Assembly: GCA_022824305.1 (NCBI GenBank)
Contig: JAJEAD010000011.1
Location: 268,908-332,907, forward strand
Source: Gammaproteobacteria bacterium
GTDB taxonomy: Bacteria; Pseudomonadota; Gammaproteobacteria; HK1
Length of the DNA stretch: 64,000 nt
Reading direction: 5' to 3'
Part shown: positions 26,988-34,275 of the stretch, one piece after another
Layout of the letters: each line of letters starts with the position of its first letter
Position numbering within the stretch: position 1 is the first letter of the stretch
The notes under the pieces: generated by a model
Databases searched by the model: none
What the model saw: only the letters and a program-made list of their open reading frames with translations
What the model was told of the DNA's origin: nothing
Translations under genes and position numbers: made by a program

Positions 26988-27395
26988 CTACGCTGATTGC
27001 CGACTGCGGAACGCGACGTATGCCCCAACCACAGCTCCGGCAAGTTCCACCAACGCGAGCCCCAGTGCGGAGTGGAAGAATACACTCCTGTGCTCAACGA
27101 CAACGTTCGAGTACAGGTCGGGACTGTCGAGTGCGAAGTGCAGCGCGACGCCGAAAACGAGAGACGCCGCCATCGACACGGAGTACAGGGCCGCGCCGAG
27201 CTTGAGGCTCCTCTTCCAGGCGACAAAGGTCGCTGCCCACGGGGCGATCGTGACGACAATCAGGATGAACAGAACTTGCAGCGGGGAGTTTTCCACCTCC
27301 GCGACGACATGAGCGTATTGGTGGATCCCGCCGATCACGAGGTGTAGCGCAGCCACGATCACGAGAGACGCGATGTCAGATTTCTCGCGCGTCAC
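26988..27395 (-). CDS. Four-helix integral membrane protein (hypothetical)
   Basis: A 135-residue inner-membrane protein with four predicted segments: about 9-25 (IASLVIVAALHLVIGGI), 38-56 (PLQVLFILIVVTIAPWAATF), 66-84 (LGAALYSVSMAASLVFGVAL) and 106-127 (HSALGLALVELAGAVVGAYVAF). Two histidines in the first helix region (LHLVIGGIHQYAHVV) and others in VALHFAL are candidate metal or haem ligands, but no family is recognised. Its start overlaps the 3' end of the DCC-like gene by 20 bases, so both are made together. It converges with the AlbA_2 gene, whose stop is 22 bases away. Confidence 0.7.
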   Translation of the reverse strand: MTREKSDIASLVIVAALHLVIGGIHQYAHVVAEVENSPLQVLFILIVVTIAPWAATFVAWKRSLKLGAALYSVSMAASLVFGVALHFALDSPDLYSNVVVEHRSVFFHSALGLALVELAGAVVGAYVAFRSRQSA

Positions 27396-27723
27396 CGTTG
27401 CACCCGGGCTGCGACCCCCCGACCCGGTCTCGGATGGGCGGTAGGAAGAGAAAGAGCCCGTAGAGAAAGTGGAGCGGGGTCATCAGGCACACCATGCGCG
27501 TGGCATAGACGCCGGTGAACACGCGCCGGCTCCGTTCGTCGACGACAACGATCTTGCCGACCGGGACGTCTCCCAACGGGGAGCGGTCCGTCCTCAGCTC
27601 AATCGCCCGCAGCCAGTCCAGTCGTGCGGTGCGCTTCGCTTGTCGTACGCAGTCCTGGCAGCTCGGATTGTAGTAGAGGGAGAGTCTCACCGTGGCAGAT
27701 GGGCGTTCGGGACGAGGAGGCAA
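27376..27723 (-). CDS. DCC-family thiol-disulfide oxidoreductase-like protein
   Basis: A 115-residue protein opening with a strand RLSLYYNPSCQDCVRQAKRT that carries a C-x2-C redox-type pair, in the position of the D-x-x-C-x-x-C motif naming the DCC family. The rest contains a thioredoxin-like strand GKIVVVDERSRRVFTGVYATR and a hydrophobic C-terminal helix (LMTPLHFLYGLFLFLPPI). The usual leading Asp is Pro or Asn here, so the assignment is by layout. The 20-base overlap with the four-helix membrane protein downstream suggests the pair works as a membrane-associated redox unit. The start may be ATG 27723 or the GTG twelve codons further in. Confidence 0.6.
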   Translation of the reverse strand: MPPRPERPSATVRLSLYYNPSCQDCVRQAKRTARLDWLRAIELRTDRSPLGDVPVGKIVVVDERSRRVFTGVYATRMVCLMTPLHFLYGLFLFLPPIRDRVGGSQPGCNGDAREI

Positions 27724-27874
27724 GTATAGGGTGGGCGAGAGTCACTCCGGATTCGCGCGGTTCCGCGCGGGTAGCCGCCCTACTCATGGGAATCTGCCTC
27801 CCCTGCACCGCGTTCTGCTACTTCGTCGGCGGTATGTCCCTCGCCGATGCCCGGTTCAGCCTCGAGGCGACGAG

Positions 27875-28048
27875 TCAGCCGGGAATTCGCACCACGCGTT
27901 CACTGGCTCGGCCCTGCCGTCGAAGCTGGTCGGTGGCTTTGTCCATGTCCGAGGTGTTCGAGTACGCGATCGCGGCGATGACCCGTTTCAGGACCATGAC
28001 ACGCTCTTGCCGCGCTTCGAGAGACCGGTCGTGGATGTGGGCGCTCAA
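27875..28048 (-). CDS. Possible small ORF overlapping the M24 gene stop (TTGA)
   Basis: A candidate 57-residue basic protein starting at TTG 28048, whose codon overlaps the TGA stop of the M24 gene. Its first residues (SAHIH) come from the 18-bp direct repeat shared with the exoX start. It continues with a helix VMVLKRVIAAIAYSNTSDMDKA and ends RASERVVRIPG. I know no homologue. It may instead be non-coding junction sequence of an inserted element, with an internal ATG giving about 40 residues. Confidence 0.25.
   Translation of the reverse strand: MSAHIHDRSLEARQERVMVLKRVIAAIAYSNTSDMDKATDQLRRQGRASERVVRIPG
28030..28047. repeat. 18-bp direct repeat, copy 2 (possible island boundary)
   Basis: CGTGGATGTGGGCGCTCA, identical to 24717-24734. 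It covers the stop codon of the M24 peptidase-fold gene. The two copies enclose about 3.3 kb: antitoxin, AlbA_2 gene, DCC/membrane pair and the small ORF. Confidence 0.45.
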
Positions 28049-29280
28049 AGCAGCTTCTCGTCGTAGGGGAAGAGGCAGAGCCGTTCGCAGCCCTCCCCGG
28101 TGATGAGCACCTGGTCCTCGAGCTTGACTCCGAAGCCCGCGCCTTCCCTGCCGGCGTAGCACTCGAAGCACATGACGGTGTTCTCTTCGAGCTCGAGGTC
28201 GGGGGCCCGCGCGCCGGGCTCGTAGAGATAGGGGATTCCCGGGCTCTCGTCCTCCAGTCCCGCGGGGTGGGCCATCGAGCAGTAGCGCAGGCGCTTGTAG
28301 GCGTCGGGCAGCTCCGGGGCTTCCCGGGCGAAGCGCTCGAAGGAGATACCCGGGCGGGCCAGCTCGATCATGCCGTTCACGCAGTCCCAGGCGACGCGGT
28401 AGGCCTCCTTCTGCGCGGGCGTCGCGCGATCCCCGCAGAGGAAGGTGCGCGAGACGTCTATGACGTAGCCTTCGTACCCGTTGGCGTCGGTATCGACTCC
28501 GACCAGGTCTCCCGGTTGAAGCTCCCGATCAGTGGCCTCCTGGAGCCAGGGATTGGTGTTGGGACCGGAAGCGACGAGCCGCGTGAACAGGGATTCGCCG
28601 TGGTGCCGCAGCAGTGCGCTGGACAGCACCGCCAGGAGGTCGAGCTCTCGAACCCCGGGGCGGATCGCCGCTTCGAACTCGTGCAGCATGGCGTCGCCGA
28701 CGGCGCCGTTGATCCGGAACAGCGCGACCTCTTCGGGCGTCTTCACCCGGCGTGCGTCCGCGCAGGCCGGCCAGGCGTCCCGGACCTCGAGGCCGGCATC
28801 GGCGAGGGCGAGGAAACCGGTAGCGTCGAGCTTGTCGACCGCGATTGGCTCCCCGGCGACGCCGAGCTCACCCATGAGATCGCGGATCTGCGCCGCCCAC
28901 TCCCTCGCGATATCCTCCGCCCGCGACCCGGCCCACTGCCAGCTCAGCGCGGTCCGCACCGTCGCGATGCCCTTCTCCGCACTGTGCTCGCCGGTCCGGA
29001 ACTCGCAGATCACGGGGGTGCCTTCCGCGGGGACCACGGCGTAGCGCTCCAGAGTGCTGCCGGTCCACACCGCCATCAGGTCGGTTCCCGTGGCGTAACG
29101 GATGTTGGCGAAGTTGTAGAGCAGCGCGACCGCCATCCCGTGCCGCCTCATCGCCGCCTGCAGGCGTTCGAGGCGCCCGCGGCGCAGGCGGTCGAAGTCG
29201 ATCTCCGTCACCACAGGGGCCTCGGGACGGGAGCCGACGGGCCGGGAAGATCGGTGGAGATCGGGCTGTCCCGGAGTCAT
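28045..29280 (-). CDS. M24 family metallopeptidase-fold protein, DddP-like (candidate DMSP lyase)
   Basis: A 411-residue creatinase/prolidase-fold protein. The C-terminal metal site does not follow the usual M24 spacing. It has Asp263-x-Asp265 and Asp275 (GVDTDANGYEGYVIDVSRT), then His338, Glu373 and Glu388 (KLEDQVLI). This D-x-D-x9-D arrangement, and Tyr333, His338 and Asp344 in RYCSMAHPAGLEDESP, match what I recall of DddP, the iron-dependent dimethylsulfoniopropionate lyase of roseobacters. Other shared stretches are NIRYAT and ASGPNTNPWLQE. AAGGAGG precedes ATG 29280. An ordinary Xaa-Pro dipeptidase-like role remains possible. It is the last sizeable gene of the run headed by a TRAP system. 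Confidence 0.8.
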   Translation of the reverse strand: MTPGQPDLHRSSRPVGSRPEAPVVTEIDFDRLRRGRLERLQAAMRRHGMAVALLYNFANIRYATGTDLMAVWTGSTLERYAVVPAEGTPVICEFRTGEHSAEKGIATVRTALSWQWAGSRAEDIAREWAAQIRDLMGELGVAGEPIAVDKLDATGFLALADAGLEVRDAWPACADARRVKTPEEVALFRINGAVGDAMLHEFEAAIRPGVRELDLLAVLSSALLRHHGESLFTRLVASGPNTNPWLQEATDRELQPGDLVGVDTDANGYEGYVIDVSRTFLCGDRATPAQKEAYRVAWDCVNGMIELARPGISFERFAREAPELPDAYKRLRYCSMAHPAGLEDESPGIPYLYEPGARAPDLELEENTVMCFECYAGREGAGFGVKLEDQVLITGEGCERLCLFPYDEKLL

Positions 29281-29296
29281 TGCGTAGTGGCCTCCT

Positions 29297-30091
29297 TCAG
29301 TCTCCCGGAGCGTCGGGACCGAAGAGCTTGCGGCGGGTGGCCACGTCCATGCGCACTCCGGGGCGGTCCTCGTAGGAGAGAATGAGCGAGATCCGCGGCG
29401 CCGGGCCTCGGACCGTGGTGACGCGATGCAGGGCGTAGCGGCCGAGGATGATCGTGAACGAGCCCGCGCTGGCCAGGTGGCGCTGCACTCTGTCCGAGTC
29501 GCCGAGCAGCACGCGGCGCACCTCGTCGAAGCAGGGGGCATCGGGGCCTCGCAGGTTCGGAGCGCACTCGAAGATGCCGCCCGCTTCCGATTCCTGGAGG
29601 TTCAGGATGGTGGAGAACAGCGCCTGGTCGAAGTGCCAGGCGAGCCTGCCTCCGGCTTTGTAGATCTGGAGCACCAGCGCGTTCGAGGGATCGTCGTGCA
29701 GGTAGAGCTTCGCATGGCCGGTGACGGCGGCGACGAACTCGCGCAGGGGCGGCCAGCGATAGAGCGCTTCGAGGACCGTGCCGCGCATCTGGTGGTAGGC
29801 GATGCCCCAGCGCGCGGTGGGATGCAGGATCCGACAGGGATGGTCGGCCGGCAAACCCTCGGCGGCGGGCGAGCCGTAGGCGTTGTCCTCGCGTTCCGCG
29901 TAGTGCGCCCGCGGCATCAGTGCCTGCACCTCGCTCACGAGCCTCGCCGTGCCCCCGGGGGTCAGGAAGCCCTCGAGGTTGAGCAGCCCGGTCTCCCCGA
30001 GCTGACGGGCGCACTCCCCGCTCAGGCGCCGGTACGCTTCGCTCCCGGGGTGCTCGAGGGGATAGCGCGAGAGGGCGACTATGCCGTCCAC
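29297..30091 (-). CDS. Fe(II)/2-oxoglutarate-dependent hydroxylase (ArpA/BesD-like family)
   Basis: A 264-residue non-haem iron oxygenase. The facial triad reads His153-Phe-Asp155 (LAWHFDQALFSTILNLQ) and His222 (RYALHRVTTV), with Arg233 (PAPRISLILSYED) for 2-oxoglutarate. The overall pattern, including the GGIFECAPNLR stretch, recalls the family that contains the amino-acid halogenase BesD and related hydroxylases. Halogenases have Gly in place of the Asp. Since Asp155 is present, I infer hydroxylation, possibly of a free amino acid or small acid. The M24 gene starts 16 bases downstream. The ATG at 30091 leads directly into the family-like N-terminus. Confidence 0.82.
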   Translation of the reverse strand: MDGIVALSRYPLEHPGSEAYRRLSGECARQLGETGLLNLEGFLTPGGTARLVSEVQALMPRAHYAEREDNAYGSPAAEGLPADHPCRILHPTARWGIAYHQMRGTVLEALYRWPPLREFVAAVTGHAKLYLHDDPSNALVLQIYKAGGRLAWHFDQALFSTILNLQESEAGGIFECAPNLRGPDAPCFDEVRRVLLGDSDRVQRHLASAGSFTIILGRYALHRVTTVRGPAPRISLILSYEDRPGVRMDVATRRKLFGPDAPGD

Positions 30092-30259
30092 GGCCGCCTT
30101 CTCCGCCCGCGGCCGGAAAGCCTCTCTTCGCCGCAGGGCCCGGGTCCGATCTGGAGCATGGCCTCTCCACGGAAAAGACCGTGCGCCTCGTCGCGGGACA
30201 AGAGAGTCGCAAGGCTCCCGTCGAGGTGAGCCGGTCCCGTCCGCGCCGCCCCCGCCCGT

Positions 30260-31549
30260 TCAGGCACGGTTCGAGCGCCTCACCGTCGCGTCCAGGGCCC
30301 CCAGGAATGCATCGATCTCCGCTTCGCTGTTGTAGTGCACGGGGCCGACGCGCAGCGCGCCGCCGCTCTCGGCGATGCCGAGCGCGATCGCCGGCTCGAG
30401 CGCGTAGTAGTACCCGCTCCACACGAAGATGTTGCGGCGCGCGAGCGATTCCTCGAGGAAGGCGGGGGCCACCCCCTCGACGGTGAAGGAGACGGTCGGC
30501 ACCCGGCGGGCCATTCCTTCGTCCGCGGTGATGCCGAGCACCCGCAGGCCCGGGACCTGCCGCAGTCCGTCGATGAGTCTCCGGCTCAGGTCCTGCTCGC
30601 TCGCGAAGATCAGATCGAGCGCCGCGCGCACGTTCCGCCGCCGGCCCTCGAAGGCGCGGTGGGCGGCCTGGTGCTCGCGGGCCAGCGTCTCGCCGATCCA
30701 CGCGAAGTAGTCCACCGCCGCCGCGGTCCCCGCCATTCCCTCGTGGCTCTGCGTGCCGCTCTCGAAGGAGTCCGGCAGCTCGGACGGCGCCGGGCGCACC
30801 CGGTAGGGCTCGAGGCGCTCCAGCACCTCGCGTTTCCCCCACAGGATGCCCTGGTGCGGGCCGAAGAACTTGTAGGCGGAGCACACCAGGAAGTCGCAGT
30901 CGATGTCCTGCACGTCCATGACCGTGTGCGGCGCCGCCTGCACCGCATCGACGTACAGCCAGGCTCCCACCTCGTGCGCCATTCGCGCCGCGCTCTTCAC
31001 GTCGTTGATCGTGCCGAGCAGGTTGCTCGCCGCGCCGAGGCACACGAGCCGGGTGCGCTTCGAAAGCCGCTTCTCGAGCTCCTCGAGGTCGAACTCGAAA
31101 GTCTCGGTATCGAAGGGCAGCCACCTCACCTCGAGCCCGAAGTCGCGCGCCATCGCGAGCCAGGGGTACACGTTCCCGTCGTGGTCCATCCGCGACAGGA
31201 TCACTTCGTCGCCCGCCTCGAAGTGCCGGCCGATGGAGCGCGACACGTGCAGCGTGAGGCTCGTCATGTTCTGACCGAACACGATCTCGTTCGCGGACGG
31301 CGCGTTGAGAAAGTCCGCCATCGCCTCGCGCGCTTCCGCGACCATTGCGTCGGAGTCCTGCGAAGTGCGGAACACGCCGCCGAGATTGGCATTGCGCTCG
31401 ACCAGGTAGCCCGCCATCCCTTCGACCACCGAGTCCGGCACCTGGGTGCCGCCCGGGTTGTCGAGGTAGATCCGGGGAACGCCGCCGTCTTCGAGGCTCA
31501 GGGCGGGAAAGCGACTTCGAATGGCGTCGAGTTCAAGGCTCATGCGCAT
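30260..31549 (-). CDS. Class V aminotransferase, cysteine desulfurase-like (PLP)
   Basis: PLP-dependent fold-type I enzyme, 429 residues. The N-terminal YLDNPGGTQVPDSVVEGM substitutes for the common YLDNAATT of desulfurases. The PLP Lys lies in CSAYKFFGPHQGILWGK, and the PLP-contacting Asp-x-x-Gln is in VDAVQAAPHTVMDVQ. The C-terminal part includes RVGPVHYNSEAEIDAFL. It lacks the mobile Cys loop of SufS/IscS types at an obvious position, so I infer a beta-eliminating or transaminating relative rather than the Fe-S desulfurase. It lies 58 bases after the TRAP permease and upstream of the hydroxylase, as a probable part of one catabolic run. ATG 31549; ATG 31543 is equally possible. Confidence 0.85.
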   Translation of the reverse strand: MRMSLELDAIRSRFPALSLEDGGVPRIYLDNPGGTQVPDSVVEGMAGYLVERNANLGGVFRTSQDSDAMVAEAREAMADFLNAPSANEIVFGQNMTSLTLHVSRSIGRHFEAGDEVILSRMDHDGNVYPWLAMARDFGLEVRWLPFDTETFEFDLEELEKRLSKRTRLVCLGAASNLLGTINDVKSAARMAHEVGAWLYVDAVQAAPHTVMDVQDIDCDFLVCSAYKFFGPHQGILWGKREVLERLEPYRVRPAPSELPDSFESGTQSHEGMAGTAAAVDYFAWIGETLAREHQAAHRAFEGRRRNVRAALDLIFASEQDLSRRLIDGLRQVPGLRVLGITADEGMARRVPTVSFTVEGVAPAFLEESLARRNIFVWSGYYYALEPAIALGIAESGGALRVGPVHYNSEAEIDAFLGALDATVRRSNRA

Positions 31550-31607
31550 GCTGTCCGGCAGATGGAGACCAGGGAGCGGCAGGGAGAGACCATTATCACG
31601 ATTGCGA

Positions 31608-34268
31608 TCAGAAGTTGAGCGAGATGTCCTGGTGCGAAGCCTGGCAGGCCGCCACCGCCTTGGCTTGCTCGGTCGAGAGGCGGCGCTGCATGCGCAGTCC
31701 GATGGAATCGGCGAGCGATTCGTCGTAGCGGCGCAGCGACTCGCCCAGTTGCCCGCCCGCGGCGCGGCGCCAGGCCACCGATTCGGCGTGAAGCGCCATC
31801 GCCTCGGCGAGCAGGGCGGCCGCGTTCTCGCGGTCCGGCTCGTCGCCCTTGAGCGCCCGGCGCGCCCTGGAGACCGGGCGCTTGATGTCGCCCGCGCCGT
31901 CGAGCGCTCCGAGCGCCGACTCGACTTCCTTCATGGCCTTCATCGCCGCGTCCGGCTCCTCCGTCGCCGCGAGCGCCCGCAGGCCTTCGATGCGCGCGCC
32001 CAGCGCGTCGAGCGCCTCCGCCTGACCGATCTCGGTGCGCAGGAGCGCGAGCGTCTCGTACGCACCGTCGACGTTTTGCCGGTACGCGCCGCGTGCCTTC
32101 TTCTCCGCCTCGAGCAGCGCCACGTACTTCGCGCGGGAGTCCTCCCACTCCGCGGGGAGGGTGGCGGCCAGCGCGGCGCGCTCGCCCTCCTGCGCCGCGA
32201 TGCGCTGCTCGACGGCCTGGATGTCGGCGTCGCTGCCCCCGGTGCGCTCGAGCAGCGTGCGGCGCTTGTCGAGCTCGCGCAGCTCGCCGTCGAGCTTGCG
32301 GAGCGCCTTCTCCAGATTCCTCACTTCCCGGTGCAGCGGCCGATAGGCAGGCTCGTAGGCGACGCGCTCGGCCTGCGTCCGGCGCGCCTCGTCCACGAGG
32401 GCGAAGGTGGCGCCGACCTGCTCGAAGTGCTCCTCGAGCCGGCCCTGCCAGTGCGCCGGGAGGGCCGAGAGATCGCCGCCGCGCATGCGGTCCACGCCCG
32501 CGAAGAGATCCCCTTCCCGCTCGTCGTAGACCGTGAACACCCCTTCCTCGATGCAGCGCTGCAGGCGCGGGTTCATCGGCGGCGGGGCGGTCTCCGAGGT
32601 GAGGTAGATCCGGTTCGGCAGGTAGTTGACGAGCGCCGGGAAGTACCCGGCGATGGCGAGACCCGCGAGCTGCAGCACGATGAACGCGATCGCGCCGCGG
32701 TAGATCTGGAGGGTGCGCACCGAGGGCGGCGCGACGCCCCGCAAGTAGAAGAGCGCGAAACCGAAGGGCGGGGTGAGGAAGGAGGTCTGGATGTTGAGCC
32801 CGATCATCACCCCGAGCCACACCGCGGTGACGTTGGCCCCGGGGTCGGCGAGGAGGATCGGCGCGACGATCGGCACCACCACCACCGCGATCTCGATGAA
32901 GTCGAGAAAGAAGCCGAGCAGGAAGATCACCGCCATCACCACGACGAACTGGGCCCAGAAGCCGCCGGGCAGGCCGGTGAGGAAGTGGCGCACCAGCTCT
33001 TCGCCCCCGAAGGCCCGGAACGCCGAGGTCAGCATCGCCGCCCCGATGAGGATGATGAACACCATCGAGGTGGTCTTCGCGGTATCGATCATCACCCCGC
33101 GCAGGGTGTCGTCGATGCGCCATGCGCGCCACGCGCTCCACGCGACGGCGACGAGCAGGCCGGCCACCGCGACGCCCGCGAGCGCGATCCCGAACGCGTC
33201 GCGCTCGTCACGGATGTTCTTGACGTTGAGATCGAATACCGACAGCACCGCGACGATGCCCGCGGTGGACACCGCGGCGAGGATGGCAGGGTGGTAGGCG
33301 CCGCGCTCGCCCGCGCGCAGCCGGTACCCGGCCATGACCATCGCGCCGACCGCGCCGATCGCGCCGGCCTGGTTGACGGTGGCGACCCCGAGCACGATGG
33401 AGCCGAGCACCGCGAAGATCAGGGTGAGGGGCGGAGCGAGGGAGAGGATGACGCGCAGCGCGAAGCGCCGGTCGAAGGCTCCCTCCGAGCGCACCGGCGG
33501 CGCGGTGTCCGGGCGAAGCAGGGCCGAGATCAGGATGTAGGCCATGTAGAGGCCGACGAGCACCAGTCCCGGCAGGAAGGCGCCCATGAACATGTCGCCC
33601 GCGCTCGCCGAGGTGATGTCGAACTGCGATGGCATCGTGAACTCGCCCGTCGCCTCCCGGTACTCGGCCTTGCGCGCCGCGCTCGCCTGGTCGGCCGCGT
33701 TCGAGAGCTGGTCGGCGAGGATGATGAGCACGATGGAGGGCGGGATGATCTGCCCCAGGGTGCCCGCGGCGCAGATGGTCCCGGTCGCAAGCGGCTTGGA
33801 GTAGCGGTTGCGCAGCATCGCGGGCAGCGAGATCAGCCCCATCGCGATCACGGTGGCGCCCACGATGCCGGTGGTGGCGGCAAGCAGCGCGCCGACGAAG
33901 ACCACCGAGATCCCGAGCCCGCCCGGCACCGGACCGAAGAGCTGCGCCATCGTCACCAGCAGGTCTTCGGCGATCTTCGAGCGCTGGAGCATGATGCCCA
34001 TGAACACGAAGAGCGGGATCGCGATGAGGGTGTCGCGTTCGACGTCCCAGTAGAGGCTGCGGAAGTTGGTGACCCCGGCGCTCAGCCACTCCACCGGGCC
34101 GTCCTGGGCGAAGTAGGCGCTCGGATCGTCCGCGAAGAGCCAGCCGCACAGCGCCGCGAGCCCGATGGAGAGAATGGCCGATCCCGGCAGGGCGAAGGCG
34201 ACCGGGAAGCCCGAGCTGAGCGCCCCGACCATGAGCAGGATCAGGACGGCGAGAAAGAAGAGCTCCAT
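31608..34268 (-). CDS. dctM: TRAP transporter large permease (DctM) with C-terminal coiled-coil extension
   Basis: Membrane subunit of a sodium-driven TRAP importer. Residues 1 to about 560 have the DctM plan of many hydrophobic helices, including IPLFVFMGIMLQRSKIAEDL, GTLGQIIPPSIVLIILAD and GLNIQTSFLTPPFGFALFYL. A larger loop separates some helices than in the 430-residue standard protein. After the last helix (about residue 550) a soluble tail of about 320 residues follows, strongly charged and coiled coil in character (LEKALRKLDGELRELDKRRTL and similar). The total of 886 residues is twice the usual size. ATG 34268 is seven bases after the dctQ stop. Tail function is unknown. Confidence 0.92.
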   Translation of the reverse strand: MELFFLAVLILLMVGALSSGFPVAFALPGSAILSIGLAALCGWLFADDPSAYFAQDGPVEWLSAGVTNFRSLYWDVERDTLIAIPLFVFMGIMLQRSKIAEDLLVTMAQLFGPVPGGLGISVVFVGALLAATTGIVGATVIAMGLISLPAMLRNRYSKPLATGTICAAGTLGQIIPPSIVLIILADQLSNAADQASAARKAEYREATGEFTMPSQFDITSASAGDMFMGAFLPGLVLVGLYMAYILISALLRPDTAPPVRSEGAFDRRFALRVILSLAPPLTLIFAVLGSIVLGVATVNQAGAIGAVGAMVMAGYRLRAGERGAYHPAILAAVSTAGIVAVLSVFDLNVKNIRDERDAFGIALAGVAVAGLLVAVAWSAWRAWRIDDTLRGVMIDTAKTTSMVFIILIGAAMLTSAFRAFGGEELVRHFLTGLPGGFWAQFVVVMAVIFLLGFFLDFIEIAVVVVPIVAPILLADPGANVTAVWLGVMIGLNIQTSFLTPPFGFALFYLRGVAPPSVRTLQIYRGAIAFIVLQLAGLAIAGYFPALVNYLPNRIYLTSETAPPPMNPRLQRCIEEGVFTVYDEREGDLFAGVDRMRGGDLSALPAHWQGRLEEHFEQVGATFALVDEARRTQAERVAYEPAYRPLHREVRNLEKALRKLDGELRELDKRRTLLERTGGSDADIQAVEQRIAAQEGERAALAATLPAEWEDSRAKYVALLEAEKKARGAYRQNVDGAYETLALLRTEIGQAEALDALGARIEGLRALAATEEPDAAMKAMKEVESALGALDGAGDIKRPVSRARRALKGDEPDRENAAALLAEAMALHAESVAWRRAAGGQLGESLRRYDESLADSIGLRMQRRLSTEQAKAVAACQASHQDISLNF

Positions 34269-34275
34269 GGGTCCT

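Noticed and set aside
27624..28103. Plus-strand frame with a hydrophobic stretch VAALLMGICLPCTAFCYFVGG that might be a small membrane protein
   Set aside because: It overlaps the DCC-like gene and the end of the M24 gene on the other strand, has no ribosome-binding site and becomes Arg/Ser-rich on both sides, the usual look of an antisense frame in GC-rich DNA.
29297..30091. Possible BesD-type amino-acid halogenase
   Set aside because: Halogenases of this family have Gly instead of the Asp of the iron triad; here His153-x-Asp155 is intact, so hydroxylation is expected.
30260..31549. Fe-S cysteine desulfurase (SufS) partner for SufE at 15325
   Set aside because: The YLDNPGGT start, lack of a clear mobile-loop Cys and the TRAP/catabolic context argue for another class V PLP activity, and the genes are 15 kb apart.
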